Of a stretch of 64,000 bases of DNA, positions 43,198 through 52,566 are shown piece by piece. Every line of letters begins with the position of its first letter. Within the stretch, counting starts at the first letter, position 1. The DNA lies in NCBI RefSeq assembly GCF_024721305.1, contig NZ_JAMXOD010000011.1:1-64000 (forward strand), written 5' to 3'. Position numbers and translations under genes: made by a program. The stretch is from Aequitasia blattaphilus (lineage in GTDB: Bacteria; Bacillota; Clostridia; Lachnospirales; Lachnospiraceae). A model generated the notes under the pieces. The model worked only from the letters and a program-made list of their open reading frames with translations. It did not search any database and was not told the origin of the DNA.

Positions 43198-44790
43198 ATG
43201 GATAAAGTGAAGCAATATAAAGATAAAATTGACCAGCTTCTAAAAAAATATAATCGTAAGACAAAAATCACTTTTGTGATAGGGGTTCTTGGCATTCTAG
43301 CAGCGGCAATTATTGCGGCAACCCTCTTAAACCGTACAAGTTATACCGTTTTGTACACAGACATTACCCAGGATGAAGCGAATGAAATTATCGGAAAACT
43401 CGGGGAAATTGGTGTGGGTTATCGTTACGATAATAATGGAACGATTCGTGTGGATAAAGGAAAAGCAGATCAAGCAAGAGCAGATTTAGCAGCAGAGGGC
43501 TATCCAAAGAATGGGTTTTCTTATGATATTTTCACAGAAAATGCTGGGGGAATGACAACGGATTCCGAGAAGCAGACTTATAAACTGTATGAATTACAGA
43601 ATCGTATCGGAGCAACCATTCGCTTGTTTGATGGAGTAAAGGATGCAAAGGTAACAATTGCATTATCAGAAGAAAAGAAATATGTCCTAAGCGAAGAAGA
43701 TGAGGAAGAAAACTCATCGGCTTCTGTAGTGGTAACGATGAAAGACAGTGGAGCACCTTCCGACAAACAAGCATCTGCCATGCAACGTCTGGTAGCAAAG
43801 AGTGTACCTGGAATGCAGATGGAAAATGTGGCGGTTTTTGATGGAAACGGTATTGAAGTTACGACAAACAGTGGCAGTGGAGGCACATCAGGAAATGCGG
43901 CAGAGGAAATCGCTCGTTTGATAGAGTCCCAATTAACACAGAAAGTCTTAAATGTCTTAGGTCCCTTTTACGGAAGTGAGAACATACGAGTCTCGGCAAG
44001 AGGAAAGGTGGATATGGAAAAGGTGATTCGTGAATCTACAACCTATGAAACACCAGAAAAAATCAACCAGGATGATAAGACAGGGATTGTTGCCAGTGAG
44101 AGCACGACAAAAGATACCAGTAGTGCAGGCGGGACTGCTCAAGGCGTAACAGGCACCGAAGCGAATGCTGATCAAAGCGAATACAATGCGAACACAACCA
44201 CAGAAGGAACCGGTACATCCTTAAGTGAAAGTGCAACCAGAGATTATCTAGTCAATCAAATCAAAGAACAAGGAGAGATTGATCCCGGTGTATTAAAGGA
44301 TATGACAGTTTCTATTGCAATAAATAGCGAGAGCTTAAATGATTTAAACATGAATCAGCTGAGAGATTTGGTTGGGAATGCAACAGGAATCACAACGGAG
44401 GAGCGGCAAAGCAAAATCACCATTGTCAGTGCCCCCTTCTATCAGGAAGAGAAGAAGGAGACGGTTAATACTGTGAAGCTGGTAGAGCAGTTAAAAGCCA
44501 AATGGCCAATCTTCGGGATTGCAGGTGGTGGTCTGCTCTTACTGATAATAATCTTAATCATTATTAGGAAAATCAGGAAAAAGAAGCATCCGATAGATGA
44601 GGAATTTGAAAAATTTGTTATGCCGGAGACGGCAGTGAACCCAGATCTTCTGAATATGAAAAATGAAAAGAGCAGAGAATTGCGTGAGAATGTGAGAGGA
44701 TTCGTGGACGAGAATCCGGAAATATCTGCCCAGATGATTAAGAATTGGTTAAACGGAGGAACACAAGATGGAGGCAACGCATCAGAGTAA
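43198..44790 (+). CDS. fliF: Flagellar MS-ring protein FliF
   Basis: 530-residue membrane ring subunit with two membrane helices: residues ~24-44 (TFVIGVLGILAAAIIAATL) and ~440-460 (FGIAGGGLLLLIIILIII). The periplasmic ring-building motif region has YTVLYTDITQDEANEIIGKL and AEGYPKNGFSYDIF. The C-terminal tail IDEEFEKFVMPETAVNPDLL through SAQMIKNWLNGG binds FliG. It overlaps fliG by 23 nt. Confidence 0.95.
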   Translation: MDKVKQYKDKIDQLLKKYNRKTKITFVIGVLGILAAAIIAATLLNRTSYTVLYTDITQDEANEIIGKLGEIGVGYRYDNNGTIRVDKGKADQARADLAAEGYPKNGFSYDIFTENAGGMTTDSEKQTYKLYELQNRIGATIRLFDGVKDAKVTIALSEEKKYVLSEEDEEENSSASVVVTMKDSGAPSDKQASAMQRLVAKSVPGMQMENVAVFDGNGIEVTTNSGSGGTSGNAAEEIARLIESQLTQKVLNVLGPFYGSENIRVSARGKVDMEKVIRESTTYETPEKINQDDKTGIVASESTTKDTSSAGGTAQGVTGTEANADQSEYNANTTTEGTGTSLSESATRDYLVNQIKEQGEIDPGVLKDMTVSIAINSESLNDLNMNQLRDLVGNATGITTEERQSKITIVSAPFYQEEKKETVNTVKLVEQLKAKWPIFGIAGGGLLLLIIILIIIRKIRKKKHPIDEEFEKFVMPETAVNPDLLNMKNEKSRELRENVRGFVDENPEISAQMIKNWLNGGTQDGGNASE

Positions 44791-45793
44791 AAAGGACAAT
44801 TTGAAAATAGGTCAAAAGGCAGCAGCTGTGATTGCGGCATTGGGGGCAGAAAAAGCCTCTAAAGTATACAAGTATTTAAGCGAAGATGAGGTAGAGAAGC
44901 TGACACTGGAAGTTGCCAGACTGGGTCATGTGGAAGCGGAACAAACAGAAACGATTTTGGATGATTTTTACAAAACTTGTTTGACCCAGAAAGTTGTTAC
45001 CGACGGAGGAATGGAATATGCCCGTGCAGTCTTAGAGAAAGCCTATGGGGAATCGGTTGCTCAAGAGCTGCTGAAAAAAGTTGGAAAGCATATGAAAGGC
45101 CGTTCCTTTGACTTTATCGGCAAGGGAGACACAAAAAACCTCATATCATTCTTACAACACGAGAGGCCTCAAACCATTGCCTTGGTACTGTCTTATGTGG
45201 AATCCAATCAAGCGGCAGAATTAATCAGCAACCTGGATGATGAAAAACGGTTGAAAGTGGTAGAGAGTATTGCCCGTATGGAGAGTGCATCACCGGAAGT
45301 GATTAAACTGGTAGAAAGTGAGCTGGCAAAGAAATTTGACAGCGTCTTAACAACAGACTTCACAAGAATAGGCGGTGTGGATTATATTGCAGGCGTCATG
45401 AATCATATGGATAGAAGCAGTGAAAAAGCTATTTTTGATGCCATGGCATCGAATGATCCAGAATTGGCAGACAACATCCGCAAGAAAATGTTTGTCTTCG
45501 AAGATGTCCTTGGTATGGATGACCGTTCTGTTCAGAGATTCATAAGAGAATGTGATATGAAGGATGTGGTTTATGCTTTGAAGAATGCCAGTGGTCAGAT
45601 GCTGGAACTATTCTTTTCAAATATGTCAGCAAGAATGGCAGAGACCATTCAATCCGATTTGGAAGTAACCGTCAATGTACGTTTAAAAGATGTCGAAGAA
45701 GCACAACAGCGTATTGTTGCAATTATTCGTAAACTGGATGAAGAAGGCGAGCTAATCCTTGGTAAAGGTGGTAAAGATGATATCATCGCATAA
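44768..45793 (+). CDS. fliG: Flagellar motor switch protein FliG
   Basis: 341 residues with three armadillo-like domains. HERPQTIALVLSYVESNQAA near 120 is the middle-domain EHPQ-type motif, and the C-terminal torque helix is in MFVFEDVLGMDDRSVQRFIREC near 240 with its charged residues. It transmits torque from MotA and binds FliF and FliM. Confidence 0.95.
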   Translation: MEATHQSKKDNLKIGQKAAAVIAALGAEKASKVYKYLSEDEVEKLTLEVARLGHVEAEQTETILDDFYKTCLTQKVVTDGGMEYARAVLEKAYGESVAQELLKKVGKHMKGRSFDFIGKGDTKNLISFLQHERPQTIALVLSYVESNQAAELISNLDDEKRLKVVESIARMESASPEVIKLVESELAKKFDSVLTTDFTRIGGVDYIAGVMNHMDRSSEKAIFDAMASNDPELADNIRKKMFVFEDVLGMDDRSVQRFIRECDMKDVVYALKNASGQMLELFFSNMSARMAETIQSDLEVTVNVRLKDVEEAQQRIVAIIRKLDEEGELILGKGGKDDIIA

Positions 45794-46481
45794 AAAAGTT
45801 GAAGAAATTGATTTAAATATCCTTTTTCCCAGTTTTTCTACAGAGTCTGAAGAGAAAGAGAACCGGGAAGAAATTTATGAAGGAAGTGCTGAATTACTGC
45901 CAGGTATGGATGAAATTGATGAGATTGAGAGCCAGGCCGAAAGCATTTATGAGGAAGCAAGAGAGCGAGGATATAAAGAGGGTTTTGAAGAGGGATATAA
46001 CGAAGGCTTTCAAAATGCTGCAAAACAAGTTGCAGCAGAGGCAGAGGCAGCAAAATTTCAGATGCTAAAAGAAATTGAAAGCACTTTAAAAGACCTAGAG
46101 CATAAAAAGGAGCAATTCCAGGAGCAGCATATGGAAGACTTGAAAAACATTGCCATTGCCATCGGCGAAAAGATTATTCAAACGAGCCTGCAAGCAAGTG
46201 ATGATGTAATTAGAAGATTGATATTGACAGCAATTGCCAGAATGAAAAAAACAGCCTGGGCTAAAATTTATGTTGGAGGCGGAGGGCAGGAACTAAGCAT
46301 TGAGGGAGATGAGAAGTTCTTAAAAGAGCTGGCAACACTGTCAGACAATGTCAAAGTCATTATTATCGATGAGGAAGAGTTGGGGTCTTGCTTTATCGAG
46401 ACTCCGGAGGAGATTGTAGATGCCGGAGTACAGACACAAATGGGGAATATTAAAGATATAGTCGAGAATGCCAGGGTATAA
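45777..46481 (+). CDS. fliH: Flagellar export regulator FliH
   Basis: 234 residues from the ATG at 45777, 17 nt inside fliG. The middle carries the GxxxG-rich helix (ERGYKEGFEEGYNEGF) typical of FliH and a coiled coil (KEIESTLKDLEHKKEQFQEQ), followed by the C-terminal NIAIAIGEKIIQTSLQ domain. It binds and restrains the FliI ATPase. Confidence 0.88.
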   Translation: MISSHKKVEEIDLNILFPSFSTESEEKENREEIYEGSAELLPGMDEIDEIESQAESIYEEARERGYKEGFEEGYNEGFQNAAKQVAAEAEAAKFQMLKEIESTLKDLEHKKEQFQEQHMEDLKNIAIAIGEKIIQTSLQASDDVIRRLILTAIARMKKTAWAKIYVGGGGQELSIEGDEKFLKELATLSDNVKVIIIDEEELGSCFIETPEEIVDAGVQTQMGNIKDIVENARV

Positions 46482-46494
46482 GAGGAGAGCTGTT

Positions 46495-47796
46495 ATGTTA
46501 CAACATATTCCGGAAATGATTAAAAATTCCAGGACAATGAATTATATTGGCAGAGTAGAAAATATCATCGGAATGACGATTGAAGCGTCTGGTGGAAGCG
46601 CCAATATTGGTGATATTGTAATGATTCAAAATGATGAACAAAAGAAAGAAATACCTGCAGAAGTAGTTGGGGTTCGAGATGATCGTTTACAGCTGATGGT
46701 TTATGAAAGTATGCAGGGAATCGGTTCGGGCTGCTATGTAACCAATACGAAAAAACGGTTGAAAATACCAGTGGGAGAGTTTTTGAGAGGACGGGTAATC
46801 GATGCTTTAGGCAATCCAATCGATGGAAAAGGAGCTTTTGTATCCGAACAATATTATTATGTGGAAAATACCATGACCAATCCATTAAGCAGACCTCCGA
46901 TTCAAGAAGAATTAGGATTTGGAGTCAAAGCAATTGATGGGTTAAATACCATTGGAAAGGGACAAAGAATTGGAATTTTTGCAGGAAGTGGTGTGGGAAA
47001 AAGTACTCTGCTTGGCATGATCGCAAGAAATGTAGAAACAGACATCAATGTAATTGCATTGGTAGGAGAACGAGGCCGGGAAGTGCGAGAGTTTATTGAA
47101 AAGGATCTGGGACCTGAGGGAATGAAACGTTCCATATTGGTTATTGCAACCTCAGATCAGCCGGCCATGATGAGAATGAAGTGTCCTATGGTCGCAACCA
47201 CTATTGCAGAATACTTTAGGGATCAAGGGAAAAATGTTCTTCTGATGATGGACTCTCTTACCAGATTTGCCATGGCACACAGGGAAATTGGCCTGGCAAC
47301 GGGAGAGCCGCCTATTGCCAGAGGATATACACCATCTATATATGCAGAGTTCCCAAAGCTATTAGAGCGAAGTGGAAACTTTGAAAAGGGCTCCATAACT
47401 GGAGTATATACAGTCTTAGTAGAGGGAGATGATACAAATGAACCAGTAGCAGATACGGTTCGCGGTATTTTAGATGGTCACATCGTTCTTACAAGAAAAC
47501 TTGCAAACAGAGGACACTTTCCGGCGATTGACATTAGTTCCAGTATATCTCGTCTTATGAGTTCTATTATTGGACCTGAGCATAAAGAAGCAGCAGCCAA
47601 ACTTCGGGATATCATTAGTCTTTATGAACAAAATGAAGATTTAATCTCCATTGGTGCATATAAAGCTGGATCGAATCCGAAGTTAGATGATGCAATTGAG
47701 AAGATTAATGCTGTTACAAGTCTTGTGAAACAGCAAATAGAAGAACGTTTTTCCAGTAAAGAAACTGTGGAGATGATGAAGAAAATTGTTGGATGA
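46495..47796 (+). CDS. fliI: Flagellar export ATPase FliI
   Basis: 433 residues from the ATG at 46495, chosen because of the AAGAGGAGAG RBS; the frame opens earlier inside fliH. Walker A is GSGVGKST near 168, then VGERGREVREFIEKDLGPEG, Walker B in VLLMMDSLTRFAMAHREIGL and IARGYTPSIYAEFPKLLERSG. It supports unfolding and delivery of export substrates. Confidence 0.95.
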   Translation: MLQHIPEMIKNSRTMNYIGRVENIIGMTIEASGGSANIGDIVMIQNDEQKKEIPAEVVGVRDDRLQLMVYESMQGIGSGCYVTNTKKRLKIPVGEFLRGRVIDALGNPIDGKGAFVSEQYYYVENTMTNPLSRPPIQEELGFGVKAIDGLNTIGKGQRIGIFAGSGVGKSTLLGMIARNVETDINVIALVGERGREVREFIEKDLGPEGMKRSILVIATSDQPAMMRMKCPMVATTIAEYFRDQGKNVLLMMDSLTRFAMAHREIGLATGEPPIARGYTPSIYAEFPKLLERSGNFEKGSITGVYTVLVEGDDTNEPVADTVRGILDGHIVLTRKLANRGHFPAIDISSSISRLMSSIIGPEHKEAAAKLRDIISLYEQNEDLISIGAYKAGSNPKLDDAIEKINAVTSLVKQQIEERFSSKETVEMMKKIVG

Positions 47797-47806
47797 GGAG
47801 TAAAAG

Positions 47807-48256
47807 ATGAAAAAATTCACCTTTGCATTGGATAAGGTATTACGTTACAAGAGGCAAATAGAGAGAAACTTGCGGAATGAGCACGCCTATATTGTACAGG
47901 AGATCAATCAGCAGGAAAAAGTAATTGAGGACTTAGAAAAAGAGTATGACAAGCTTGCCCATGAATTTGAAGAAATCAAGCAAGTGGGAGCAACAGTAAA
48001 AAGCCTTCGGGTGTATGAAGATTATTTTAATACACTGAGGCAGAGCATAATTATGGAAGAACAACTACTGCATTTATTGCGACAAAAAGAAGCACAAAAG
48101 CGGAAAGAGGTTATTACTGCGAAACAGGAAACTTCATCTATTGACATACTGAAAGATAAACGTAAGGAAGAGTATACAAAAGAGTTAAGAAAGAATGAAG
48201 AGCGGGAATTAGAAGAATTTGTTGCGAGCACGATGCATCAAGCCAAAGGGGCGTAA
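47807..48256 (+). CDS. fliJ: Flagellar export chaperone FliJ
   Basis: 149-residue, almost entirely coiled-coil protein starting FTFALDKVLRYKRQIERN, the FliJ signature. It couples FliI to FlhA. Located 10 nt after fliI. Confidence 0.88.
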   Translation: MKKFTFALDKVLRYKRQIERNLRNEHAYIVQEINQQEKVIEDLEKEYDKLAHEFEEIKQVGATVKSLRVYEDYFNTLRQSIIMEEQLLHLLRQKEAQKRKEVITAKQETSSIDILKDKRKEEYTKELRKNEERELEEFVASTMHQAKGA

Positions 48257-48301
48257 TTCACCAAAACAATAAATAAATTTGGGGGAAAGGAGGAGAGAAG
48301 G

Positions 48302-49285
48302 ATGAATCAAATCGTTACTTTATTTGCGGAAATGATGCCAAAGTCAGCCAACACAGCCTTTAAAAAGACAGAAAATAGTGAACTGATAATCAATTTTGGA
48401 GAGCTGCTGAAAAAGCAGGAAGAAGAGATACCACATCTTGTGCTGGCAGATAATCCATTAATGGTTTTACAGAGGATTGAGGATCAGTCAAACACTTGGG
48501 GAATGACAGATAATAAAAGTACATCGGTGCAAGAAATCACTACAGGAGAGATACCTGTATCAGAGAAATTACCATCAGATATATCCATACCTGATGCTGT
48601 ACAAGGGGATATACAAATAGCAGCTGAAACCACTTCGAATCAAAGCATATCTGAGCAGCCAGTATCTCAAAAACCAAAGCAAGAACAATGGGTACCGGAT
48701 ACGTCGGTATCAGAAAAGCCTTTCCCAGAAAAATCTCAATTAGAACCAGAGATACCTGTGAAGGAAGAAAAGTCAGAAAGCACCCATGAGCTGCTGGAGC
48801 AGAACACAAATTTGGTACAAGGAAATCACACCGGTGAAATACAAAAACCGAAACAGATAAAAGGTATTTCCTTACCGGAACCAGTAGCTGTAGAGGATCT
48901 GCCAGAGGTGGTTGTGAAAGGCATCCAGCAAGGGAAAAATAACTTTGAAATCAAGTTGAATCCTGTTCATCTAGGTGAAATTACGATTCAGGTTACACAA
49001 GAAGAAAAGGGGCAAGCAATTATATCCCTAGTCTGTAAGGAACCAGAAACACTACAAGTATTGACAAATAATTCAAAAGAGTTGGCAGGGTTAATTGAAA
49101 CCAAACTTGGAACACCATGCCAAATCGTAAATGAATCACCAAAATCAGACTATCTGGAGCAACAAGGTGAGCATTCAAAGGAAGACCAAAACCAACAGCA
49201 GAGCAAAAGGCAGAACCAATCAAAGACAAGAGACCAGGTAGGAGAAGAAGATTTTCTTCATCAATTACGTTTGGGGTTAATTTAG
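48302..49285 (+). CDS. fliK: Flagellar hook-length control protein FliK
   Basis: 327 residues. The N-terminal ~200 are low-complexity, rich in Ser, Pro, Glu and Gln with loosely repeated EQPVSQKPK and EKPFPEKSQ units. The C-terminal domain (residues ~215-285) has FEIKLNPVHLGEITIQVTQE and QAIISLVCKEPETLQVL, the conserved FliK substrate-specificity switch. A Gln-rich tail follows. Confidence 0.88.
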   Translation: MNQIVTLFAEMMPKSANTAFKKTENSELIINFGELLKKQEEEIPHLVLADNPLMVLQRIEDQSNTWGMTDNKSTSVQEITTGEIPVSEKLPSDISIPDAVQGDIQIAAETTSNQSISEQPVSQKPKQEQWVPDTSVSEKPFPEKSQLEPEIPVKEEKSESTHELLEQNTNLVQGNHTGEIQKPKQIKGISLPEPVAVEDLPEVVVKGIQQGKNNFEIKLNPVHLGEITIQVTQEEKGQAIISLVCKEPETLQVLTNNSKELAGLIETKLGTPCQIVNESPKSDYLEQQGEHSKEDQNQQQSKRQNQSKTRDQVGEEDFLHQLRLGLI

Positions 49286-49302
49286 ACAAAGGAGGAAGAA
49301 AG

Positions 49303-49851
49303 ATGCCAGATATTACAGGCGTTAGTGGATTCACCAACTATGCTGCTCAAGCAACAACTTTGAGCGGAGGAGGCGGTGGCGGTGCATTATCTGTAGCAGG
49401 TACCGGCACTGGTGGCGGGTTAAGCATTAATGACTTTTATAAATTGCTTGCAGCTCAGATGCAGTATCAAGATGCTGATAATCCAATGGATACCAGCCAG
49501 ATGATGGCACAAATGGTACAGACACAGATGATTTCTGCGATTTCTCAAATGTCGCAAATCAATACTATTACCTACGCGAATTCTCTTGTAGGAAAAGATG
49601 TAGTCATGGCAGAAGTAGATGAGACCACGGGGCAGTTTACCGGAGAGCATACAAAAGGAAAAATCGAAGGCCTGATTATGGGAGATAGTCCAATTATATT
49701 TGTCAATGGTGAAGCATATACATTAGCGCAAATAATGACAATTGGAGAAGTACCAGAAGAGTTCCTGGATCCGGAAAAAGATCCAGAAGGGGAAAACCCA
49801 GGAGAGCCTGGAGAACCAGGGGAACCAGAGATACCAGAAGAAACAATTTAA
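49303..49851 (+). CDS. flgD: Flagellar hook assembly (capping) protein FlgD
   Basis: 182 residues. The FlgD N-domain has DFYKLLAAQMQYQDADNPMD and MMAQMVQTQMISAISQMSQI, followed by a small conserved part with YANSLVGKDVVMAEVDE. A Gly-rich start (GGGGGGALS) and an acidic proline-rich tail with GEPGEPGEPEIPEE repeats are additions not usual in FlgD. It caps the growing hook. Confidence 0.9.
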   Translation: MPDITGVSGFTNYAAQATTLSGGGGGGALSVAGTGTGGGLSINDFYKLLAAQMQYQDADNPMDTSQMMAQMVQTQMISAISQMSQINTITYANSLVGKDVVMAEVDETTGQFTGEHTKGKIEGLIMGDSPIIFVNGEAYTLAQIMTIGEVPEEFLDPEKDPEGENPGEPGEPGEPEIPEETI

Positions 49852-49872
49852 AAAAAGAGGGAGAAAAAAATT

Positions 49873-50745
49873 ATGGTTAAATCAATGTACGCGGCAATTG
49901 CCGGACTTCGAACGCATCAATCAAAAATGGATGTTATCAGTAATAACATTGCAAATGTAAATACTTGGGGATATAAATCAAGATCTGCAAACTTCCAGGA
50001 TGCTATGTATCAAAACCTTGTCAATTCAACAGGAGGTAATACAGCAAATGGAGGAAGCGGTGGGGTCAATGCTTCTCAGGTAGGTTATGGAGTAAATATG
50101 GGATCCATTTCAACAAACTTTGCAACAGGAAGCTGGGGCTATACCGGAAGAAGTCTTGACTGCATGATTAATGGAACAGGATTCTTTATTGTAGGACCAA
50201 TGAAAGAAGGGGATATTTCAGCTGATGATATCAGTGACAGTGGTCTTTCTCTTTCGAAGGTGGGAATTTTCTCCGTTGATAACAATGGCTATCTGGTAGA
50301 TGGAGACGGGAACTATGTATATGGGTTTGCTCCAGACGGTGAAGGATATGATACCTCGAAGCTGGAACCGATTAAAGTGCCGGGAGATCCCAGTGAGATT
50401 GCAACATATACCATCAAAAAAGATGGAACAGTAAGCTGCGTAACCACAGAAGATGAAACTATTACAATTGGTCAGATTGCAGTTGCTTCTGTATCCAACC
50501 CAAATGGACTTAGCCAAAGCAGTGGTTATCTCTATGAAATCGGAGAAAATGCTGGTTCAGTAGCAGGTATTCCTACGACTGCAGCAACAGGAGACATCCT
50601 AAGCAATTATCTGGAAATGTCCAATGTGGATTTATCAACAGACATGGCAAATATGATTACAACCCAGAGAGGATATCAAGCCAACACAAAAATTATCACC
50701 GTAACAGATGAGATGTTAGAGCAGCTTGTAAACATGAAACGTTAA
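49873..50745 (+). CDS. flgE: Flagellar hook protein FlgE
   Basis: 290 residues, the short Firmicutes hook form. The rod-family N-terminus SMYAAIAGLRTHQSKMDVIS with NNIANVNTWGYKSRSANFQD and the C-terminal NYLEMSNVDLSTDMANMITT with QRGYQANTKIITVTDEML are diagnostic. Located directly behind flgD, the usual order. Confidence 0.9.
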   Translation: MVKSMYAAIAGLRTHQSKMDVISNNIANVNTWGYKSRSANFQDAMYQNLVNSTGGNTANGGSGGVNASQVGYGVNMGSISTNFATGSWGYTGRSLDCMINGTGFFIVGPMKEGDISADDISDSGLSLSKVGIFSVDNNGYLVDGDGNYVYGFAPDGEGYDTSKLEPIKVPGDPSEIATYTIKKDGTVSCVTTEDETITIGQIAVASVSNPNGLSQSSGYLYEIGENAGSVAGIPTTAATGDILSNYLEMSNVDLSTDMANMITTQRGYQANTKIITVTDEMLEQLVNMKR

Positions 50746-50756
50746 AAGGAGATATT

Positions 50757-50963
50757 GTGATTGAGTTGACAAAAATAAACGGTGAAGTAATTCTCATAAA
50801 TTCCCTTCAAATCGAGTTTATAGAATTAATACCGGAATCGAAGATTATTATGATGAATGGAAAATATCACATTGTTGTAGAAGATAAGGATGAAATCATG
50901 AAACGAGTGATTCGTTTTCATCAGGCATCACATGAAAAAAGTCAGTATGGAGAGGAGGCGTAG
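50757..50963 (+). CDS. flbD: FlbD-family small flagellar protein
   Basis: 68 residues starting at a GTG (50757) with AAAGGAGA in front. IELTKINGEVILINSLQIEF and IVVEDKDEIMKRVIRF match the small conserved protein between flgE and motA. Its role in assembly is not established. Confidence 0.85.
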   Translation: MIELTKINGEVILINSLQIEFIELIPESKIIMMNGKYHIVVEDKDEIMKRVIRFHQASHEKSQYGEEA

Positions 50964-50965
50964 AA

Positions 50966-51805
50966 ATGGATTTAACAACTATAATTGGGGTTTTAGGCGG
51001 AATGGCTTTTATCATTAACGGAATTGTAGGAAGTGGTAAACTTGATAATTTTGTCGATATACCCAGTGTGGTAATTGTTGTTGGTGGAACAATATGCGCT
51101 GTAATTGCAAGTTTCCCTTTCAGTATGCTGAAAAATGTAGGTGCTCATATGAAGAAGTTGATTTCAAACAAGGCATACAAGGTGGAACCGGTAATTAACG
51201 ATTTGGTTGAGTTTGCTCAGATTGCCAGGAAAAATGGCTTATTGGCTTTGGAAGAGAAAGCCAATAAGCTAAAAGATCCATTTTTTAAGCAAGGTATTAT
51301 GTTGGTGGTAGATGCCACTGAGCCAGATAAGGCAAGGGAGATGCTGGAAATGGAGCTGGATGCAATGGTTGCCAGGCATGAAGAAGAAATCGCTATTTAT
51401 GATAAAGCAGCATCATATGCTCCGGCATTTGGTATGATTGGAACCTTGATAGGATTGATTAATATGCTTATGAGCATGGATTTGTCACAAGGGTCATCAA
51501 GCTCCCTGGGACAAAATATGGCAGTAGCAATGATTACAACCTTTTATGGATGTATGTTAGCAAACTTGATTTTTTCACCAATTGCAAAAAAGCTACGTAT
51601 TCGCAATGAAGAAGAAGTGCTCTACAAGCAAATTATTATTGAAGGAGTAATCGATATTCAAGCCGGTGTGAATCCTAAAAACATAAAAGAAAAAATGGTA
51701 TCACTACTACAGCAGAAGCGGCAGAGAGTGCTTCTGGAAGGAAAAGGAAGTAAGGGTAAAGGAAAAGGGAATGCAAAAGAAATGAAAGCAGGTAGTCCTT
51801 CATGA
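50966..51805 (+). CDS. motA: Flagellar motor stator protein MotA
   Basis: 279 residues with four membrane helices (first ~5-25, second ~35-52, then ~150-172 and ~182-205). PGEE-type cytoplasmic loop includes ARKNGLLALEEKA; YAPAFGMIGTLIGLINMLMSMD is the family core. It forms the proton/ion channel with MotB, which overlaps by 4 nt. Confidence 0.93.
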   Translation: MDLTTIIGVLGGMAFIINGIVGSGKLDNFVDIPSVVIVVGGTICAVIASFPFSMLKNVGAHMKKLISNKAYKVEPVINDLVEFAQIARKNGLLALEEKANKLKDPFFKQGIMLVVDATEPDKAREMLEMELDAMVARHEEEIAIYDKAASYAPAFGMIGTLIGLINMLMSMDLSQGSSSSLGQNMAVAMITTFYGCMLANLIFSPIAKKLRIRNEEEVLYKQIIIEGVIDIQAGVNPKNIKEKMVSLLQQKRQRVLLEGKGSKGKGKGNAKEMKAGSPS

Positions 51806-52560
51806 AAAAACGTGAAAAAAAGCAAGAAGAAAGTGGAAGCTGGATGGATACCTATGGGGATATGGTGACTTTGCTACTGTGCTTTTTTGTACTGCTTTAT
51901 TCTATTTCCAGTGTGGATCAGGTAAAGTGGGAAAATTTAGTAAAAAGTATGAACCCGGAAGCGGCAGAGGCTTCGCAAATTGTGACAAAGGAAGGAACCG
52001 TTGATGGGACAGAGAATGTGCCTGGTGTCAATGGAACAGAAATAGACTCACAGTTTGATGAATTGTATGACAACCTGTTGGAAATCAAGGAGAACATGGG
52101 AGACAGCAGTGCCATTCAGGTGGCAAAGGGAGATGGATATCAATTTATTACCTTTAAAGACAGTGTTTTTTTTGATGGAGACAGTTACATCTTAAGAGAT
52201 GAGGGACGCAATGTGTTGGAAGCTTTTGCGTCAGCAATTTCTCCGGCAGCCGCTGCAATTAAGGAAATTCAGGTATTAGGACATACTACTCAGGTAGATC
52301 CCAGCCTGCCAAACGAAACGGTAAACGATCGATTGCTTTCTGCAAATCGGTCTGCAATGGTCGTCTCTTATATTCAGGATAAAAATATTATTGGACCTGA
52401 GAAGTTGGTCAGCATAGGTTATGGACAGCACCGGCCGATTTCGGGGTTTGGAACAGAAGAAGAACGAACTCTAAACAGACGAGTCGAGATGTTGATTACG
52501 AAGACGGGTTCTGTGGAAAAGAGTTTGAACGAATACTATGAACAAGTATATCAGGAGTAA
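51802..52560 (+). CDS. motB: Flagellar motor stator protein MotB
   Basis: 252 residues. One membrane helix (~19-38) starts with YGDMVTLLLCFFVLLYS; Asp20 is the expected ion-binding residue. The OmpA-like peptidoglycan-binding domain occupies ~115-245, with VLGHTTQVDPSLPNE and LSANRSAMVVSYIQD and NRRVEMLI near the end. Confidence 0.93.
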   Translation: MKKREKKQEESGSWMDTYGDMVTLLLCFFVLLYSISSVDQVKWENLVKSMNPEAAEASQIVTKEGTVDGTENVPGVNGTEIDSQFDELYDNLLEIKENMGDSSAIQVAKGDGYQFITFKDSVFFDGDSYILRDEGRNVLEAFASAISPAAAAIKEIQVLGHTTQVDPSLPNETVNDRLLSANRSAMVVSYIQDKNIIGPEKLVSIGYGQHRPISGFGTEEERTLNRRVEMLITKTGSVEKSLNEYYEQVYQE

Positions 52561-52566
52561 AAATTA

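Noticed and set aside
49360-49400. GGCGGAGG-like repeats in flgD as a tandem repeat or CRISPR unit
   Set aside because: They are in-frame glycine codons inside flgD; no spacer-repeat structure exists and no CRISPR array was seen in the window.
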